From positions 130,871 to 194,870 of the forward strand of contig QKWP01000246.1 in NCBI GenBank assembly GCA_003550325.1: a stretch of DNA of 64,000 bases, read 5' to 3'. Each line of letters starts with the position of its first letter. Positions within the stretch are counted from its first letter, which is position 1. This document shows, in pieces, positions 33,804 through 45,134 of this stretch. A model generated the notes under the pieces. That model did no database searches. It saw only the letters and a program-made list of their open reading frames with translations, and was not told the origin of the DNA. Made by a program: the position numbers and the translations under genes. The stretch comes from Gigaspora rosea (lineage: Eukaryota; Glomeromycota; Glomeromycetes; Diversisporales; Gigasporaceae).

Positions 33804-35005
33804 GTTGTATTATGTGATACAGACAAATTCAAGGAACAAGAAAAACAGAAACTCATTTGGCAAGTCCTAAGTAAGAAGGTAGCAAAGATCTTTAATAGTG
33901 CTACCAAAACTGGAATATTGGACTAGAGCCAGAGAACCAGATGTTGACCTCAGGGACAAGGTCTACCAACCTGGCCACTAGAGTTATACTGGAGAGAAAG
34001 GACCTATGCTATATAAATAGGTACTAGGGGAGAAAAACCATAATAGTACCTAATGCCAGGTAGATTGATCCTTTTGGGCTGGAAGTCTTGATGTACTAGG
34101 AAAAACTGATAGAAAAGTAATAGCAGGTACTGGGGTTGGAGTAAATCTTACAAGGGCAAAAGTAGATAAAGATAACGGTTGCAGAGTATTCCCTGACTGA
34201 AAGTTGTTTACCTTGGTGAATGCGTAAGTTACTAAAGCATAAGTAATACCTGTGTGAGACAGGAAAAGCTCTACCAAGTCTTCTGCTAAGGATAACAGAA
34301 CTAGAAATATCTGGCTGGGTCCTAAAAACAGTGGATAAATATATGGAACCAGCTGAATGACTTATATAATAGATTTGTTTTGGTAATACAGAATAGGTTG
34401 GTAAGAGGAACAGAAATCAGAGGGTTTAAATAAACAATTCCCTAGTTGAGTGCAGGTATAGCAGCTAGTATGAACACTGTATGAACCCATGGGGTAGAAT
34501 CTTCAGTGGACTATTTAAATTAAATAACCAAAAGTTGTACGTGTAGTTAGTTGTATCCTCATCAATGTAACAAATACTAGTAGTTTCCTATAGAGATACT
34601 GACTGCTCTAACATCTTAAATAAAATTTTCTAAGTACCAAGGTGGACACTTTAACAAAAAAAAATATATTGCAATATATAAAAGTCAAGCCAAAATAGTA
34701 CTAAGTAACTAGATGTTTAGCAATAAGAAAGTATCTATTATAAATTTTTTTTTTTAAAACATAGGCAGTCTCGCCAACACTTTTTATTAAGAGAATTGTA
34801 CTATCTAGGATTATACAAATGATTACTTAATATCTAAGTTTGACATCACCCAGCTTTCTTCCAGGTACCCAGGTGCGACCTGCTACACTATTTGAACCTT
34901 GTTTCATATAGAAGGTGTGTCAGACTCGCCTACAAGCTATACCAATATGGCTTTTCCACTTTTGATATTAATATCTCAATTGCTTCCTCCAAGAGCTTCT
35001 CTCTT

Positions 35006-35530
35006 CTAAGCTTTTCTTTTGCTCTTTTTCTTTGATTTCCTGCTGGAGCCTCTTTTTGTTTCTTTCTGGTGTACTTTCCTTCTCAGACCATTCTTTTTGA
35101 GGACTTTTGGCTTTTTCTTTTCTTTATTCTCTACCTTGTCTCTTTTACTAATTCTGTTAGTTTTTTCCCATTCGATCGTATCTTCACATTTTGTTTTCCA
35201 AATTTCTTCATAGAAGATATTCCATGCCACCAAGCTTGCACAATTACAAAAGCATGTGGCTTCTTTAACTTTTCCTTTTAGAATTAGTAGAACTTTTGTA
35301 AAAGCTCCTTCCCTTACCAAGCCTTTTACTAGTCCTTTTCTTGTACTTATTCTCTCTTCTTGTATACTGCCCCAGAAAGCTTTTTTAACTGGTCCTTATC
35401 TTCCAAATATTGCAAGTCTGCTAGAACTCCTGTTCATGCTACTTGTATTGCTGTCTCTTCTATTGTTCTATAAATCTTCATACTTGGAGCATTCTGAAAA
35501 ATGATCTTGATTTTTCTTTCTTGTTCTCGC
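35006..35530 (-). pseudogene. decayed ORF, possible retrotransposon C-terminal tail
   Basis: The minus strand holds a 104-codon frame (35320-35006): VKEATCFCNCASLVAWNIFY, EEIWKTKCEDTIEWEKTNRI, then a Lys/Ser/Arg-rich tail. Upstream codons to about 35530 (TIEETAIQVA, TGVLADLQYLEDKDQL) continue in broken frames. The IWK.RCE.TIEWEK pattern with a basic tail resembles the ends of LINE-type polyproteins in this fungal group, but no reverse transcriptase is visible. The T-rich plus-strand ORFs here are its antisense. Confidence 0.35.
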
Positions 35531-36469
35531 AGCTTATACAACAAGTATCGCTATATATATTTTATCTTTTTGACCAATTTTATTTATTATTTAATTATTA
35601 AAATTGTAGGTTTTCTAATTAAAATTGGCTACAGATTTTAAAAAAAATAGTTATTATAATATAATTGTGAGGTATTTTTAATATAAATGGTATCATGTTT
35701 TTGCATAATTATATAGAGTTTGTGACTATATAGAAGGTAATTATATAGGAGAATAGTTGTATTTGTATTAATTTAGTTAATAGTTTAACCTTTTATTCTG
35801 CACTAATTTAGTTGACAAGATAGTCTCTTTTAGTTAAAAAATAACTAATAAATATAATAATAATTTATAAATCAAAGATTTTACTATATTTACCTACTTT
35901 AACAATATTTATACATACATATGTACAAGTAAATATTTTTATTATATGCACACATGTGCAATAAATTAATTGTTTGTGCATCTAAAACCTGTATATTACT
36001 TGCATTTGTGCAAGTAATTTTGTTTGGATCTGAATTTTAAACACTGTTTGTATTAGTATATCAAAATCGATTTAAATATTAGTTTTTGCATATTTTTATT
36101 TTTTTTCTTTTACACATGTTGGGATTCTTCATTGGGCTGATCCGGAATAGTCAAAATTTGCACTTTCTAATTGACTATTTCCTCTCTAGAAGTTTGTATT
36201 ACCCGTGCAAATAAGTTGATGTCATCTTATTTTTTAAAAATTTAGACAAACCAGTAAAATAAACACTAGATTAACCAATCAAATTGCAGCATAGACTTTT
36301 GAAACTTTTACATTTTGTTCAACCAATAGAATTGCTCTTTTTTTGGGTTTTTTATTGATTTTTTACCCCTCCCTCCCCCTTGCAAAATTTTTATATTATG
36401 TTAGACAAAGAATCAATTTGGAGTGATCTGATCAAATATAAAAAATTTTTGAATTGGTTGACCCAGAAC

Positions 36470-37208
36470 AACAGATTTAAAGAGCTACAGAAATAAACAT
36501 TCATTAATATCAATTATCAAACATAATGATTTACAAATGGAAGAAATCAAATTTGGAATCATGTCATTGAATGGGATTGCACAAAACCTAACTTATATTG
36601 AAAATTGGTCCTATGAAAATTTTATAACTTTAAAAGCCTACTTTGAAAACTTTTTACTTTTTCTGTTATTTTCAAATTTCTGGTAATAATTCTGTGAAAT
36701 ATATATTACTATATTTGTTAATTCTTGAAAAAAATCTTTGGAATGACTTAGTAAGCAAATTTATATCTCTTAATTATCAAATTTCATCAACAATTCTGCC
36801 TCCTCAAATTATTTTTGTTCCAGTTTTACTAAACAAATCATTGAACTATTTTCAACAGTCATTAATGAAGAACATGCAGCAGAAATTGCATTATAGATTG
36901 ATAAAAAGACTAATTTGTATAACATGACAGATAACCTATATGCATTTAAATTACTTCTTTGTGGAAGCAGGGATGGTTTTACTTGCACAGCATTTTAGTT
37001 ACTATTGCAGATGTTAAAGGTGCTAATGATAATATTAAAAAAATTATTGTCATATAAAAGAACATTAAGGCTAATTATAGTATATATTTCAGTGGTTAAT
37101 TTTTGTGATAGTGAAAAAAAGCTGAGTATGAATAATACCATAGACACATTTTTTCTTCCTTACCTGTATCTTGCCTTACTACTTTCATATAATTATAAGT
37201 ACATTTAA
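36470..37208 (+). pseudogene. BTB-BACK-TLDc pseudogene, 3' part
   Basis: Pieces in order on the plus strand are RFKELQK, NDLQMEEIKFGIMSLNGIAQ, NWSYENFITLKAYFENFL, ILEKNLWNDLVSKFISLN with STILPP, and FSTVINEEHAAEIA. These are followed by DRKTNLYNMTDNLYAFKLLL, CGSRDGFT and KGANDN. This is the BACK region followed by a TLDc domain (the ..EHAAEIASWIDR.. and ..CGSRDGF.. signatures) of the Rhizophagus BTB/TLDc family. The BTB domain is missing and several frameshifts and stops are present. Intact relatives are thought to be Cullin-3 adaptors with an oxidation-resistance-type domain. Confidence 0.75.
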
Positions 37209-37209
37209 A

Positions 37210-38469
37210 AATCTAATAATAATCTTGCTCTATAACTAAAAAAAAAAGAGAAAAAACAAAAAAAAACAAACAACATGGACAGTCTCAAGGGTGTAAGCCC
37301 AACAGACTTCACGTAACAGACAACCACCAACTACCAAGACCAAAACAATAATCTCACAATATACCCAATAGTGTGAGGTAATATGATATAGTTAGTCTTA
37401 GGTTCTTATTTTTTTTATGAACTTGGGGCTTATTATTCGGACTTGTGCTTTGTGGTCTTTTATTATAGTGATTCAGTTCTTGGTCACATTTTCATAACAA
37501 TGACTTTTCTGTGAATAGAGTGAAAAAATAGAGCAAGTTCTAGATATTTTTAAAAAAAAGAAAAATAATAATAAGAAATAAGGAAGAATAAAAATCTGCA
37601 TTTTTCAAGTATAATGAAAGAATGCATGACAATGAAGCAGTAAATTTTATGAAAACTAACTATTTGAAAAGATAAGAAAAAATATAAGAGAAAATGAGAA
37701 TCTACTATTTCTAATTTAAGAGAAGTTTATGACAACAGGTGTAGTAAATACTATAAGCTTGAGGGTAAGTAATTTGGTTATAATACATATATAGGGGTAT
37801 AGCAGATGCAATGGACACTGGGCTAACACTTCCTATAATGAGCATTAGTAGATAGCTACCCACAACTAGTGGTGAGGTACCTTAGACATTCTAACTACAA
37901 AGAAAAAATAGATTTGAAGTCTTCTTGACTATACATAAGGACGAAAGCATTTCGGGTTCTAAAACCCGAAATTAAAATTTGAAGACGAAATTGTTTTTGA
38001 CCTATTTTACTTTAAAGACGAAATTATTTAATACTTTTTTTGAATAGACGAAATTATAAGGAACATATCTATATAAAATTTTTTTGTTCTTCCTTATAAA
38101 AAATTTTAATTTTCTCTAATGAAGACGAAATAGGCCTTTTTTAAAATTAATTTCATTGGCATCACTATTCTTAACCAAAAAAAAAAAAAAGAAAAAAAAA
38201 GAAAAGAAAAGAAGATTTAGGACATCTCCTTAGGTTTTTGCTTTAGCAAGAATAGTTAGAATGCTTTTCTGGTTCTTACTTCAGAAGGATAGATTTAGGC
38301 ATCTCTCCAGCTTCATACTTTAACAAGAATGGCTTCATAATGTCTCCCTGGCTTTTTCGCTATTTTCTTTTTGTGATCCAAATTGATCCTTTGTTTGTCT
38401 CCCATTATGTATCTTAATTTCTAATAAAGAGAGTATTTAATATAAAATCTGAGCAAGAATAATAGCTCT
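37210..38469. other. intergenic, decayed repeats
   Basis: No gene is seen. GACGAAAT recurs at about 37980-38130, and purine-rich A/G tracts occur at about 38180-38215. The 37265-37345 region (AAGCCCAACAGACTTCACG) looks like transposon leader or UTR debris but cannot be assigned. Confidence 0.35.
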
Positions 38470-38730
38470 ATGCATTGATGATAGTTATGCTAGGATTATT
38501 ATTATAAGGATAACCTAATTTGTGGCTTATATGAAATTGAGGCCTATATAAAAAAAGGTAATAGTATATGATTATATGCAATGGAAGTTATGATGCATGT
38601 AATAGATTATAGATATGGAGAGATTATAAAGATACATGTGGGAATAAATAGTAAATCTTAGTGCTTTCTTTCTTTGCTTGTTTTGTCACTTGTTCTTCTT
38701 GGTACCTGATTATAATCTGCTCCTATCCCT
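38470..38730 (+). repeat. dispersed repeat, copy 2
   Basis: Direct-orientation relative of 27955-28180, with the same order of segments. It carries one longer insertion around GGCCTATATAAAAAAAGGTA. Confidence 0.6.
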
Positions 38731-38793
38731 CCTACCCTCTATTATTCATTGCATCTAGCACCTACTATATTTGCATGTAATAGCGGGCCAGGG

Positions 38794-39151
38794 CAGTGTT
38801 GTCTTGGGACACGGACATGGACAGCAGACAGTCTGGGACGGGACATTTGGAACATGTCCGGCCAGAATTTTTTTTGTCACAGACATTCGGCGAATCAACA
38901 TATAATTACCAACCAATAAAATTCGGTGTACCCCTCGTAATATTATCATTATTTTTTACATAACCCAAATCAAGGTCTGTATCAATTTGCAATTTGATTG
39001 GTTTTACCCAGCAGACATATCCGGGACATAGTAGAGACAAAGTTAAAAATTAGTAGGACATTGTCGGTGTACAATATCGTGTCCCGGACATTCTGTTCTA
39101 GACTATCTGTGTCTCTGTAAAATTGGTGGGACAATGTCCAGTACAAAACTG
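38794..39151. mobile_element. hAT-type MITE (358 bp)
   Basis: Starts CAGTGTTGTCTTGGGACACG and ends ..CAGTACAAAACTG. Flanking 8-mers GGCCAGGG (38786-38793) and GGCCAGGT (39152-39159) match 7 of 8. The interior is rich in GGACA/TGTCC motifs on both strands. The terminus matches the element at 31450 over its first 13 bases apart from one substitution. Confidence 0.72.
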
Positions 39152-39280
39152 GGCCAGGTGTTATTTCAAGCCTTGGTCTAAATTAAGCTTAATTTAGACC
39201 AAAACTTGTAATTTCACTCCTGCACATTATTATGTGCAAATATAGTAGCACTATAGTAGCACCCTTCTTATTGTTATATG

Positions 39281-39550
39281 GAATAAGTTAAATGTGCCAC
39301 ACTATAGCATGGGCTCAAACTCATTAATGTTGTTATGAGAACTGAGTTGAATGCACTACACTATAGTGTGAACTCGAACTCGTTGATGTTGTCATGTGAA
39401 CTAAGTTAAATGTGCCACACCATAGCATGAGCTCAAATTTGTTGATGTTGTCATATGTACTGAATTGAATGCTTACACCATAGTGTGGGCTTAAACTCGC
39501 TGTTATAAAAAATTGATGTTGATGGTAATGAGTTGAATGTGCCACTATTA
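39281..39550. repeat. ~60-bp tandem repeat, about 4.3 copies
   Basis: The motif GCCACAC(T/C)ATAGxxTGxGCTC recurs about every 59-60 bp (about 39296, 39356, 39415, 39473), joined by GTTGATGTTGTCATGTG. The ORF at 39333-39569 (minus) is a product of this array and is not a gene. Confidence 0.8.
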
Positions 39551-42125
39551 GAAAAAAAAGATGTTCCATACCTTAGCATTGGCGATCTTCAATTATGCTT
39601 CATCATGTAACATATCATATATACATCACATATACATAGAGTGGGATGTCCAGGATTATAATCTGGCATAATATGCAATTTTTACTATATGATAATAGAT
39701 TAAATATAAAAACTATAAAAACTTTAATATTTCTAAAAAACTAATATTGAATAATTAAAATATTATTCTTACTATATTATAATTTTAACTATTACTATTG
39801 TCAAATATCATTTAAATTTTTAAACCAAAGATTTAATAAAAAGAAACCTGTTAATATCAAGAATGGGCAACTTTAATACTGAATAGGCAAAGTATTACTT
39901 ATAGTTAAACTGAAATAAATTTATAACTAGTAGTTTTAAACCAAAAAAAAACTTAATAACAAATAAAACTAACTAACCAAACAACAAAAATTGTTAAGTC
40001 TTAGTAAAGTACTAATAACTATGAATTTAATGAAAAAAAGCAAATTATCTGCACTTAAACGATTGACATATATAATATATGTAATATCACATGCAGAAAG
40101 CCTACACTTAATTGAAAGGTAAAATATTTTTAATATAATTAATTATTTAATTATTGATATTATAATGATATTAATACAATATTTATATTGTCTAATTTTT
40201 GTTTGAGTACTAAGTCAATAGCATATTATTTAAGCAAAAGATAAATTGGTTTAATGTAATCATTTATTAATCTTTAATATTATATTAAAAGTAATATAAT
40301 ATTTATAATCAATTTTTATCTGAGGCTGAAGATAATGCATATCATATGACAATCAATTCAATCATATATTGTTTTAACCAAATGGTCAATTATTTTTAAT
40401 ATAATCAATTATTTAATTATTAATACTATATAAATATAATTTTTATATTGTCCAATTTTTGTTTGAGTACTAAGTCAATAGCATAAGTGAAAAGTAAATT
40501 ATTTTAATATAATTATTTATTTAATCTTTAATATTGATCATAAGATACACTTATTTAACTTTTTGCATCTACTAATTTTTTTGCAAATATTTAAAGAAAA
40601 AATTAATAGTTATAAAAATTAAAATATGTATATTTCATGATACACTAGATCAATTTAGTATATAAAGTACTATTGAAATTTGAAAGTTTTGTCAATAACT
40701 TTACTTAAGAGTATAAAACATATTATTAAAGTAGTAAAAAAGTTAATTATTTAATAGTAGTAATATCTTGAGAACATTTTATCCATACAAAACGTTCTCA
40801 AATAAGAGACCTTTTTTTAAATAAAAATATTAAAAACTCACCATCAATAAATACAACGTAACTAAATTTAAATACTTATAAGTTCAAAACAAAAATAATC
40901 GCTTAATCACAAATATTCCTAATCCCACACACTCTATAATACCTTAAAAACCTGATCAAAAATCAAATAAAATATACAGAATTTGTAAAATGCACTTAAG
41001 ACAAAAGGCCAATCTTCGAAGTTAGTCTGAATTACTAAACCTTCTAAGTTTTTTCAATAACTATATAATCAAATATAGAAATTTTTTTTATTTTATCATA
41101 TATTTATTAATAAACCTTCGCTAAAAAGCCAAAAATTATAAATAAGTAAATTAATAATTCGAACTAACCTTGGAATTTATCTACAAAATTTAAATATTGC
41201 TTATGCAACGATTAATATTATGACATTTGTACTGCCGAAGTAAATGATTAGTTGACATGTGCTAAATAGCGGCCAATTATTTACTACGGCAAACCGAATT
41301 TTGAGATTATTTATAATCGCATGATCCAAGATCAATATTATCGAACAATTTATATGCTTAACAAAACGTGATTAACTAACTGAGGTTTAAATATAAGAGT
41401 GTTGCGCTTACATAATGACACACGAAATAACAAGAAGAATAATAAATATATAATTAGAAGTCATTACACGATAATGAATACTTACTCCACTAATCCATCT
41501 CTTTAAATAACATCTCACTAACAGCCCAATTACCAATATCACACAACTAATTAAATACCAACCCAACCTACAAATAATATTAACAAATAAAGTTTAAGCA
41601 AAACGGCTATTAATAAAACAAAACAATACTAATATCTCATATACACATAAAGTAAACCTTGCACAAAAAAAACTATCAATTTGTTAAAAACCATATTTAT
41701 TAACTAATTTATCAACATTTTTAAGCAATTTAATTATATCAAAACATACCAATAGCATAATATTACATTTAATTTTTGTTTATATACATGGCAAAGCATG
41801 TACAAAAAACTATTAATATACATATAAGTAACTAATAGGAAAAAAGGTTGATTAACAAACTAAAAAAAAACCATTACTGTAATAAAAATTTATATAAAAA
41901 TGCTATCTAAAAAAAAAAAAAAGACTAAACTATATAAAAATTTCGGATCGGGTCGGTTTAATTCATAACCCGAACCAGACCCAAAATTTTCGGGTCAAAA
42001 TTTTCTAACCCGGTTCGGAGCACTATCTAATATATAATCATGAGTTTTAAAGTGTTTTTTTTTTGTAATCATACAAAAGCTAAAATTATTTAATTTTATT
42101 GTAGCGAAGGTCGCCAGTAGATACA
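39551..42125. other. intergenic, very AT-rich
   Basis: No gene is supported. A ~260-bp imperfect duplication is at 40131-40550 (TTTGTTTGAGTACTAAGTC at about 40199 and 40459). A GGGTCGG/ACCCGAACC palindromic stretch lies at 41944-42020. Confidence 0.4.
40131..40550. repeat. ~260-bp imperfect tandem repeat
   Basis: Two copies share TTTTAATATAATTAATTATT, TTTATATTGTCTAATTTTTG and GTTTGAGTACTAAGTCAATA with a period of about 260 bp. They are non-coding. Confidence 0.65.
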
Positions 42126-42129
42126 CCAA

Positions 42130-42216
42130 GAATCAGCTATACGCATTTATATTATATAAAATAATATTTTATATGGTAAATGTAATTATTGAATATAAAT
42201 GCGTATAGCCGATTTT
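42130..42216. repeat. 23-bp inverted repeat at the stop codon of the GRF/RING gene
   Basis: AATCAGCTATACGCATTTAT (from about 42130) and its near-perfect inverse AAATGCGTATAGCCGATT (to about 42216) are separated by about 40 AT-rich bases. The right arm overlaps the last codons of the RING gene (SAIRIYIQ-stop). It could form a transcript hairpin at the 3' end or mark an inverted duplication of the gene end. Confidence 0.6.
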
Positions 42217-43730
42217 TTATCCTGACGACAGATGACACACCTATCAACAGCCTCTACACAAGTGCCACATAAAGCCATGGATAAATTGCATGAGTGATCG
42301 GCTCAGAGAAACACACTTTACATTTATGAGTTGCAGAAACACGTTCTTTACGTTCTTCCTCAACCGATAATTTCAGATTGTCACACTCTCTTAAGACAGC
42401 ATTAATGCGGCATTGAAATTTCATGACTTGTTTTGACAAGATTGCTTCATTTCAGTTTCTGATTCACATTTTGAACGATACTTTGCAAGACGAGAAGTGG
42501 GATAATTCACCTTCGATTCAAGCGAAACGACTTTTTCAGAAAACCATTTTTTATCAGCTTCAAGTTTTGAGATCTTATCCAAAAAGTCTTTGTTGCTTGC
42601 TTCTGGTTGCGAAGCGTACTCAGAAATTTCATCGTTATTTTTTAATAATTTTTGATGTGAAGAGATTGAAAGTGTATAGGGTTGAGAGTTATCGTTTGAG
42701 ACAGAGCTATCGTTTGAGACAGAGCACAACTACTTGATAATGAAGTTTGAGAAGATGAGCCCATGTGATGATCATCATCTTTTAAACGAGCATTAATAGA
42801 ATTAGAATCAGGTGGATCATCCTGAATTGGAGAATGGTGAGAGGATTTACGACAATTACTATGTGAATTTTGTGAGTGATAATTAAATCATTTCCATTTC
42901 CTGAATAATTATTATTTTTATTCTTAGGATAACCTTGACGGTTTTTATCATTGGAATTAATTATAGTACCCATCGGATCAATATAAATTTGATCAGATGA
43001 ATTATTCTTTGAATCATTTATAGAAGAATTGATATTTGTAATAGTTTTTTCGTTTTCAGATTCCACAAGGCCAACGGTAACTTGCTTTTTGAACATTTGA
43101 TGAGTACAACCTTTTGGTTCTTCGAAAGCAACTTGACATAAAGATGCCAAGTACATTTTGGTCTTGAAGATAATTAGGACATACAAGCATAAGTCGTCTA
43201 TCACGAACAGTAAATCTCATTACCACAGGAATTCCACAGAAACAATGAGGAGCAGGAGGATGACCCAAAGGATAATTATTACGTTTTCTAAAATAAGCAC
43301 AAAATGTGAAATTGAAGGAGGAACAAATCGATAATTCCGAATGGTATGGATTGATTCGGTCAGGATTATCAAAGAAAATATCCCAAGTGTCTTTATGAAT
43401 ATGAAATCCGCAGACTTTTGGTCTTCAGGGATTAATGGAAATTTTAGAAGCTTCATCATCCTATGTAGTTAAGAAACGGGAATCAAGTATTATTTAAATA
43501 TTATAGTTCTTAGCATTAATATATTATATAATTGTTTCTTTAAAGTGAATGATTAAAATACATGTCTAATTGACAATTTAAAGATTTAAAGAATTATTTG
43601 AATTGTTTATGAGGACTTATAAATGATAAAGTTTAAAAAATATGCATATATTTATAAAGTCGAATAATAAATTGTAAATTTCTAAATGTTACCTAGAAAA
43701 AAACTTTACCTTTTTGTTGGAATTAGAGTA

Positions 43731-44999
43731 CAGTCATCCCTCTCTATAATCACCAAGTCCGTCGCATCCTATTTTGGTGATTGTAAAGAGGTGTGACTAT
43801 AAATAAAATACCTCATTATGGTCATGTGATCAAAGGCCAATAAGTGATATATTTGCGCATATTCGAAATACATTACTATTAAAAATTTAATCAAGTGGCC
43901 CAATTTGGATAAAACAACACCAGAGTGTTTGACTCAATGAGATGATTCTAAAGAGTCCAAAATCATCCAAATTTAATTACAAATGCTAAGATTATTAATT
44001 AGTAGTCCGCAGTTAAAGGGAACAAATTTCATAGTAAAAATCGGCGGGCATGTGACTATTACCTTATATAGTAAGTGGAACGTCATGTGCTTCAATTCAT
44101 AAGAAAAAACTCTATAGTAAACAATTGAAAAATACTCGTATCTTATGATCTATCAAACCGATTTTTGATGATTTTACTGCCATTAGAATCACAAGAATTT
44201 GCTCTACAACTTTCAATTAAGCAATAAGAAAGAGTTACTTAATAAAAAAATTACTTTTATATGTAAGCAAGCCCCATTCGCACACTATAGAAATTTACTA
44301 TTAAATTCCGCCGTGATTTATTATAAAATGTCGATCATTTTATACCCTTTATCTGCGATCTTCCACTTAAGGATTTTTCACTCAGATGTTTAAATTTAGT
44401 CAATTCTTAAACATGTAAAGTGATACAAATCCTCAGGAGCATTGATTCGATTTTAATAATTTTGGGCTCATTAGAATTGTCTCATTGAGATGAACATTTT
44501 GGTAGTTGTTTCATCTAAATCGGATCATTGGATCAAAAGTTATTTGCTGTCAAACCTTTAAGAAGCTTTAATAGATAATTTTAAATATATGTGAATATGA
44601 AAATTGGCCAATCAGATTTTATAAACCATATTTAGTTAAAAATTGGTGACTATAATAAGGGTTTTTTATTATAAAATTGTTAAAAAATCAAATTTTCATG
44701 GTATAGTGATTATAAGCGATTTGTGACTATAATAAGGTTTTTTACTATGTTTGAGTCTGTCGCACAAAATTGGGTGCTTAAATAGAGGTGTGACTATATG
44801 GGGTTAGAGATGGGCACCATGCGCATGACTGCATGCATGCATGCAATTAATTCTGGCCAGCATTAAGAAACTAAATCATAACTTTGGTCAAAACATGCAT
44901 GCATGCATGCAAAAAATGCATGTGCATGTGCATGCTAAAATGAAAATTTTGTATTTTGCCCATCTTTATATGGGGTGTGACTATAGGGAGGTCTAACTG
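43731..44999. mobile_element. pogo/Tigger-like (Tc1-mariner) non-autonomous element
   Basis: A 1269-bp element. TIRs are CAGTCATCCCTCTCTATAAT at the left and, reversed from the right, CAGTTAGACCTCCCTATAGT, the typical pogo/Tigger/Fot style. TA occurs on both sides (43729-43730 and 45000-45001). Removing the element with one TA joins the two halves of the GRF exon in frame (KASNDYSNSNKK). The interior repeats the GTGACTATA(ATAA) motif and contains a GCAT-rich tract. No transposase is present. Confidence 0.88.
44821..44936. repeat. GCAT/ATGC simple repeat pair
   Basis: Two runs of (GCAT)n at about 44829-44845 and 44887-44936, partly shifting to GTGCAT, flank a short unique segment in inverted arrangement. 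They lie near the right end of the pogo-like element. Confidence 0.75.
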
Positions 45000-45134
45000 T
45001 AATCATTAGAAGCTTTCTTCCAAAAGTTTTGATGCAAGTTTGCACACTCATAAATTAAACCAAATTCTTCAGAGTATACAGGCGATGCCGGTTTTTTACA
45101 AAAACAATATGGAGTATCATGTATTCTGTTTAAA

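Larger units (their letters stand above)
30326..36046. mobile_element. hAT-like element, 5.7 kb, with perfect 8-bp target duplication
   Basis: Both ends read CAGTGTTTAAAATT in inverted orientation, 14 bp perfect. TTTGTATT occurs immediately outside each end (30318-30325 and 36047-36054), an exact 8-bp target duplication as expected for hAT. Subterminal zones on both sides are rich in TGCACA/TGTGCA motifs (30340-30510 and 35945-36020), probable transposase-binding sites. No hAT transposase domain is recognisable. The interior holds at least five nested elements (31450, 31929, 33027, 33400, 33578) and a decayed ORF at 35006-35530. Confidence 0.8.
42186..45130 (-). pseudogene. GRF zinc finger - coiled coil - RING protein gene, disrupted
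   Basis: A multi-exon gene on the minus strand. The upstream exon (about 45100-45002) encodes a GRF-like finger (PYCFCKKPASPVYSEEFGLI, then YECANLHQ). It continues across the pogo element into SNSNKK and a donor GTAAAG at about 43711. An intron ends with ACATAG at about 43465. Next come DDEASKISINP, TGA at 43427-43425, then PKVCGFHIHKDTWDIFFDN and a second GRF-type finger (APHCFCGIPVVMRF, LMLVCPNY, FEEPKGCTHQMF). A low-complexity Asn-rich linker and a helical segment (LDKISKLEADKKWFSEKV) lead to a C-terminal RING (CKVCFSEPITHAIYP, ALCGTCVEAVDRCVICRQ) ending at 42186. The RING suggests E3 ubiquitin ligase activity; GRF fingers bind nucleic acid. Frameshifts at about 43145, 42890, 42440 and 42285 plus the insertion make it non-functional. 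Confidence 0.75.

Noticed and set aside
35019-35504. Plus-strand Phe/Leu-rich ORFs
   Set aside because: Antisense of the Lys-rich minus-strand relic; T-rich composition explains the open frames.
39333-39569. 78-codon minus-strand ORF
   Set aside because: Entirely produced by the ~60-bp tandem repeat.
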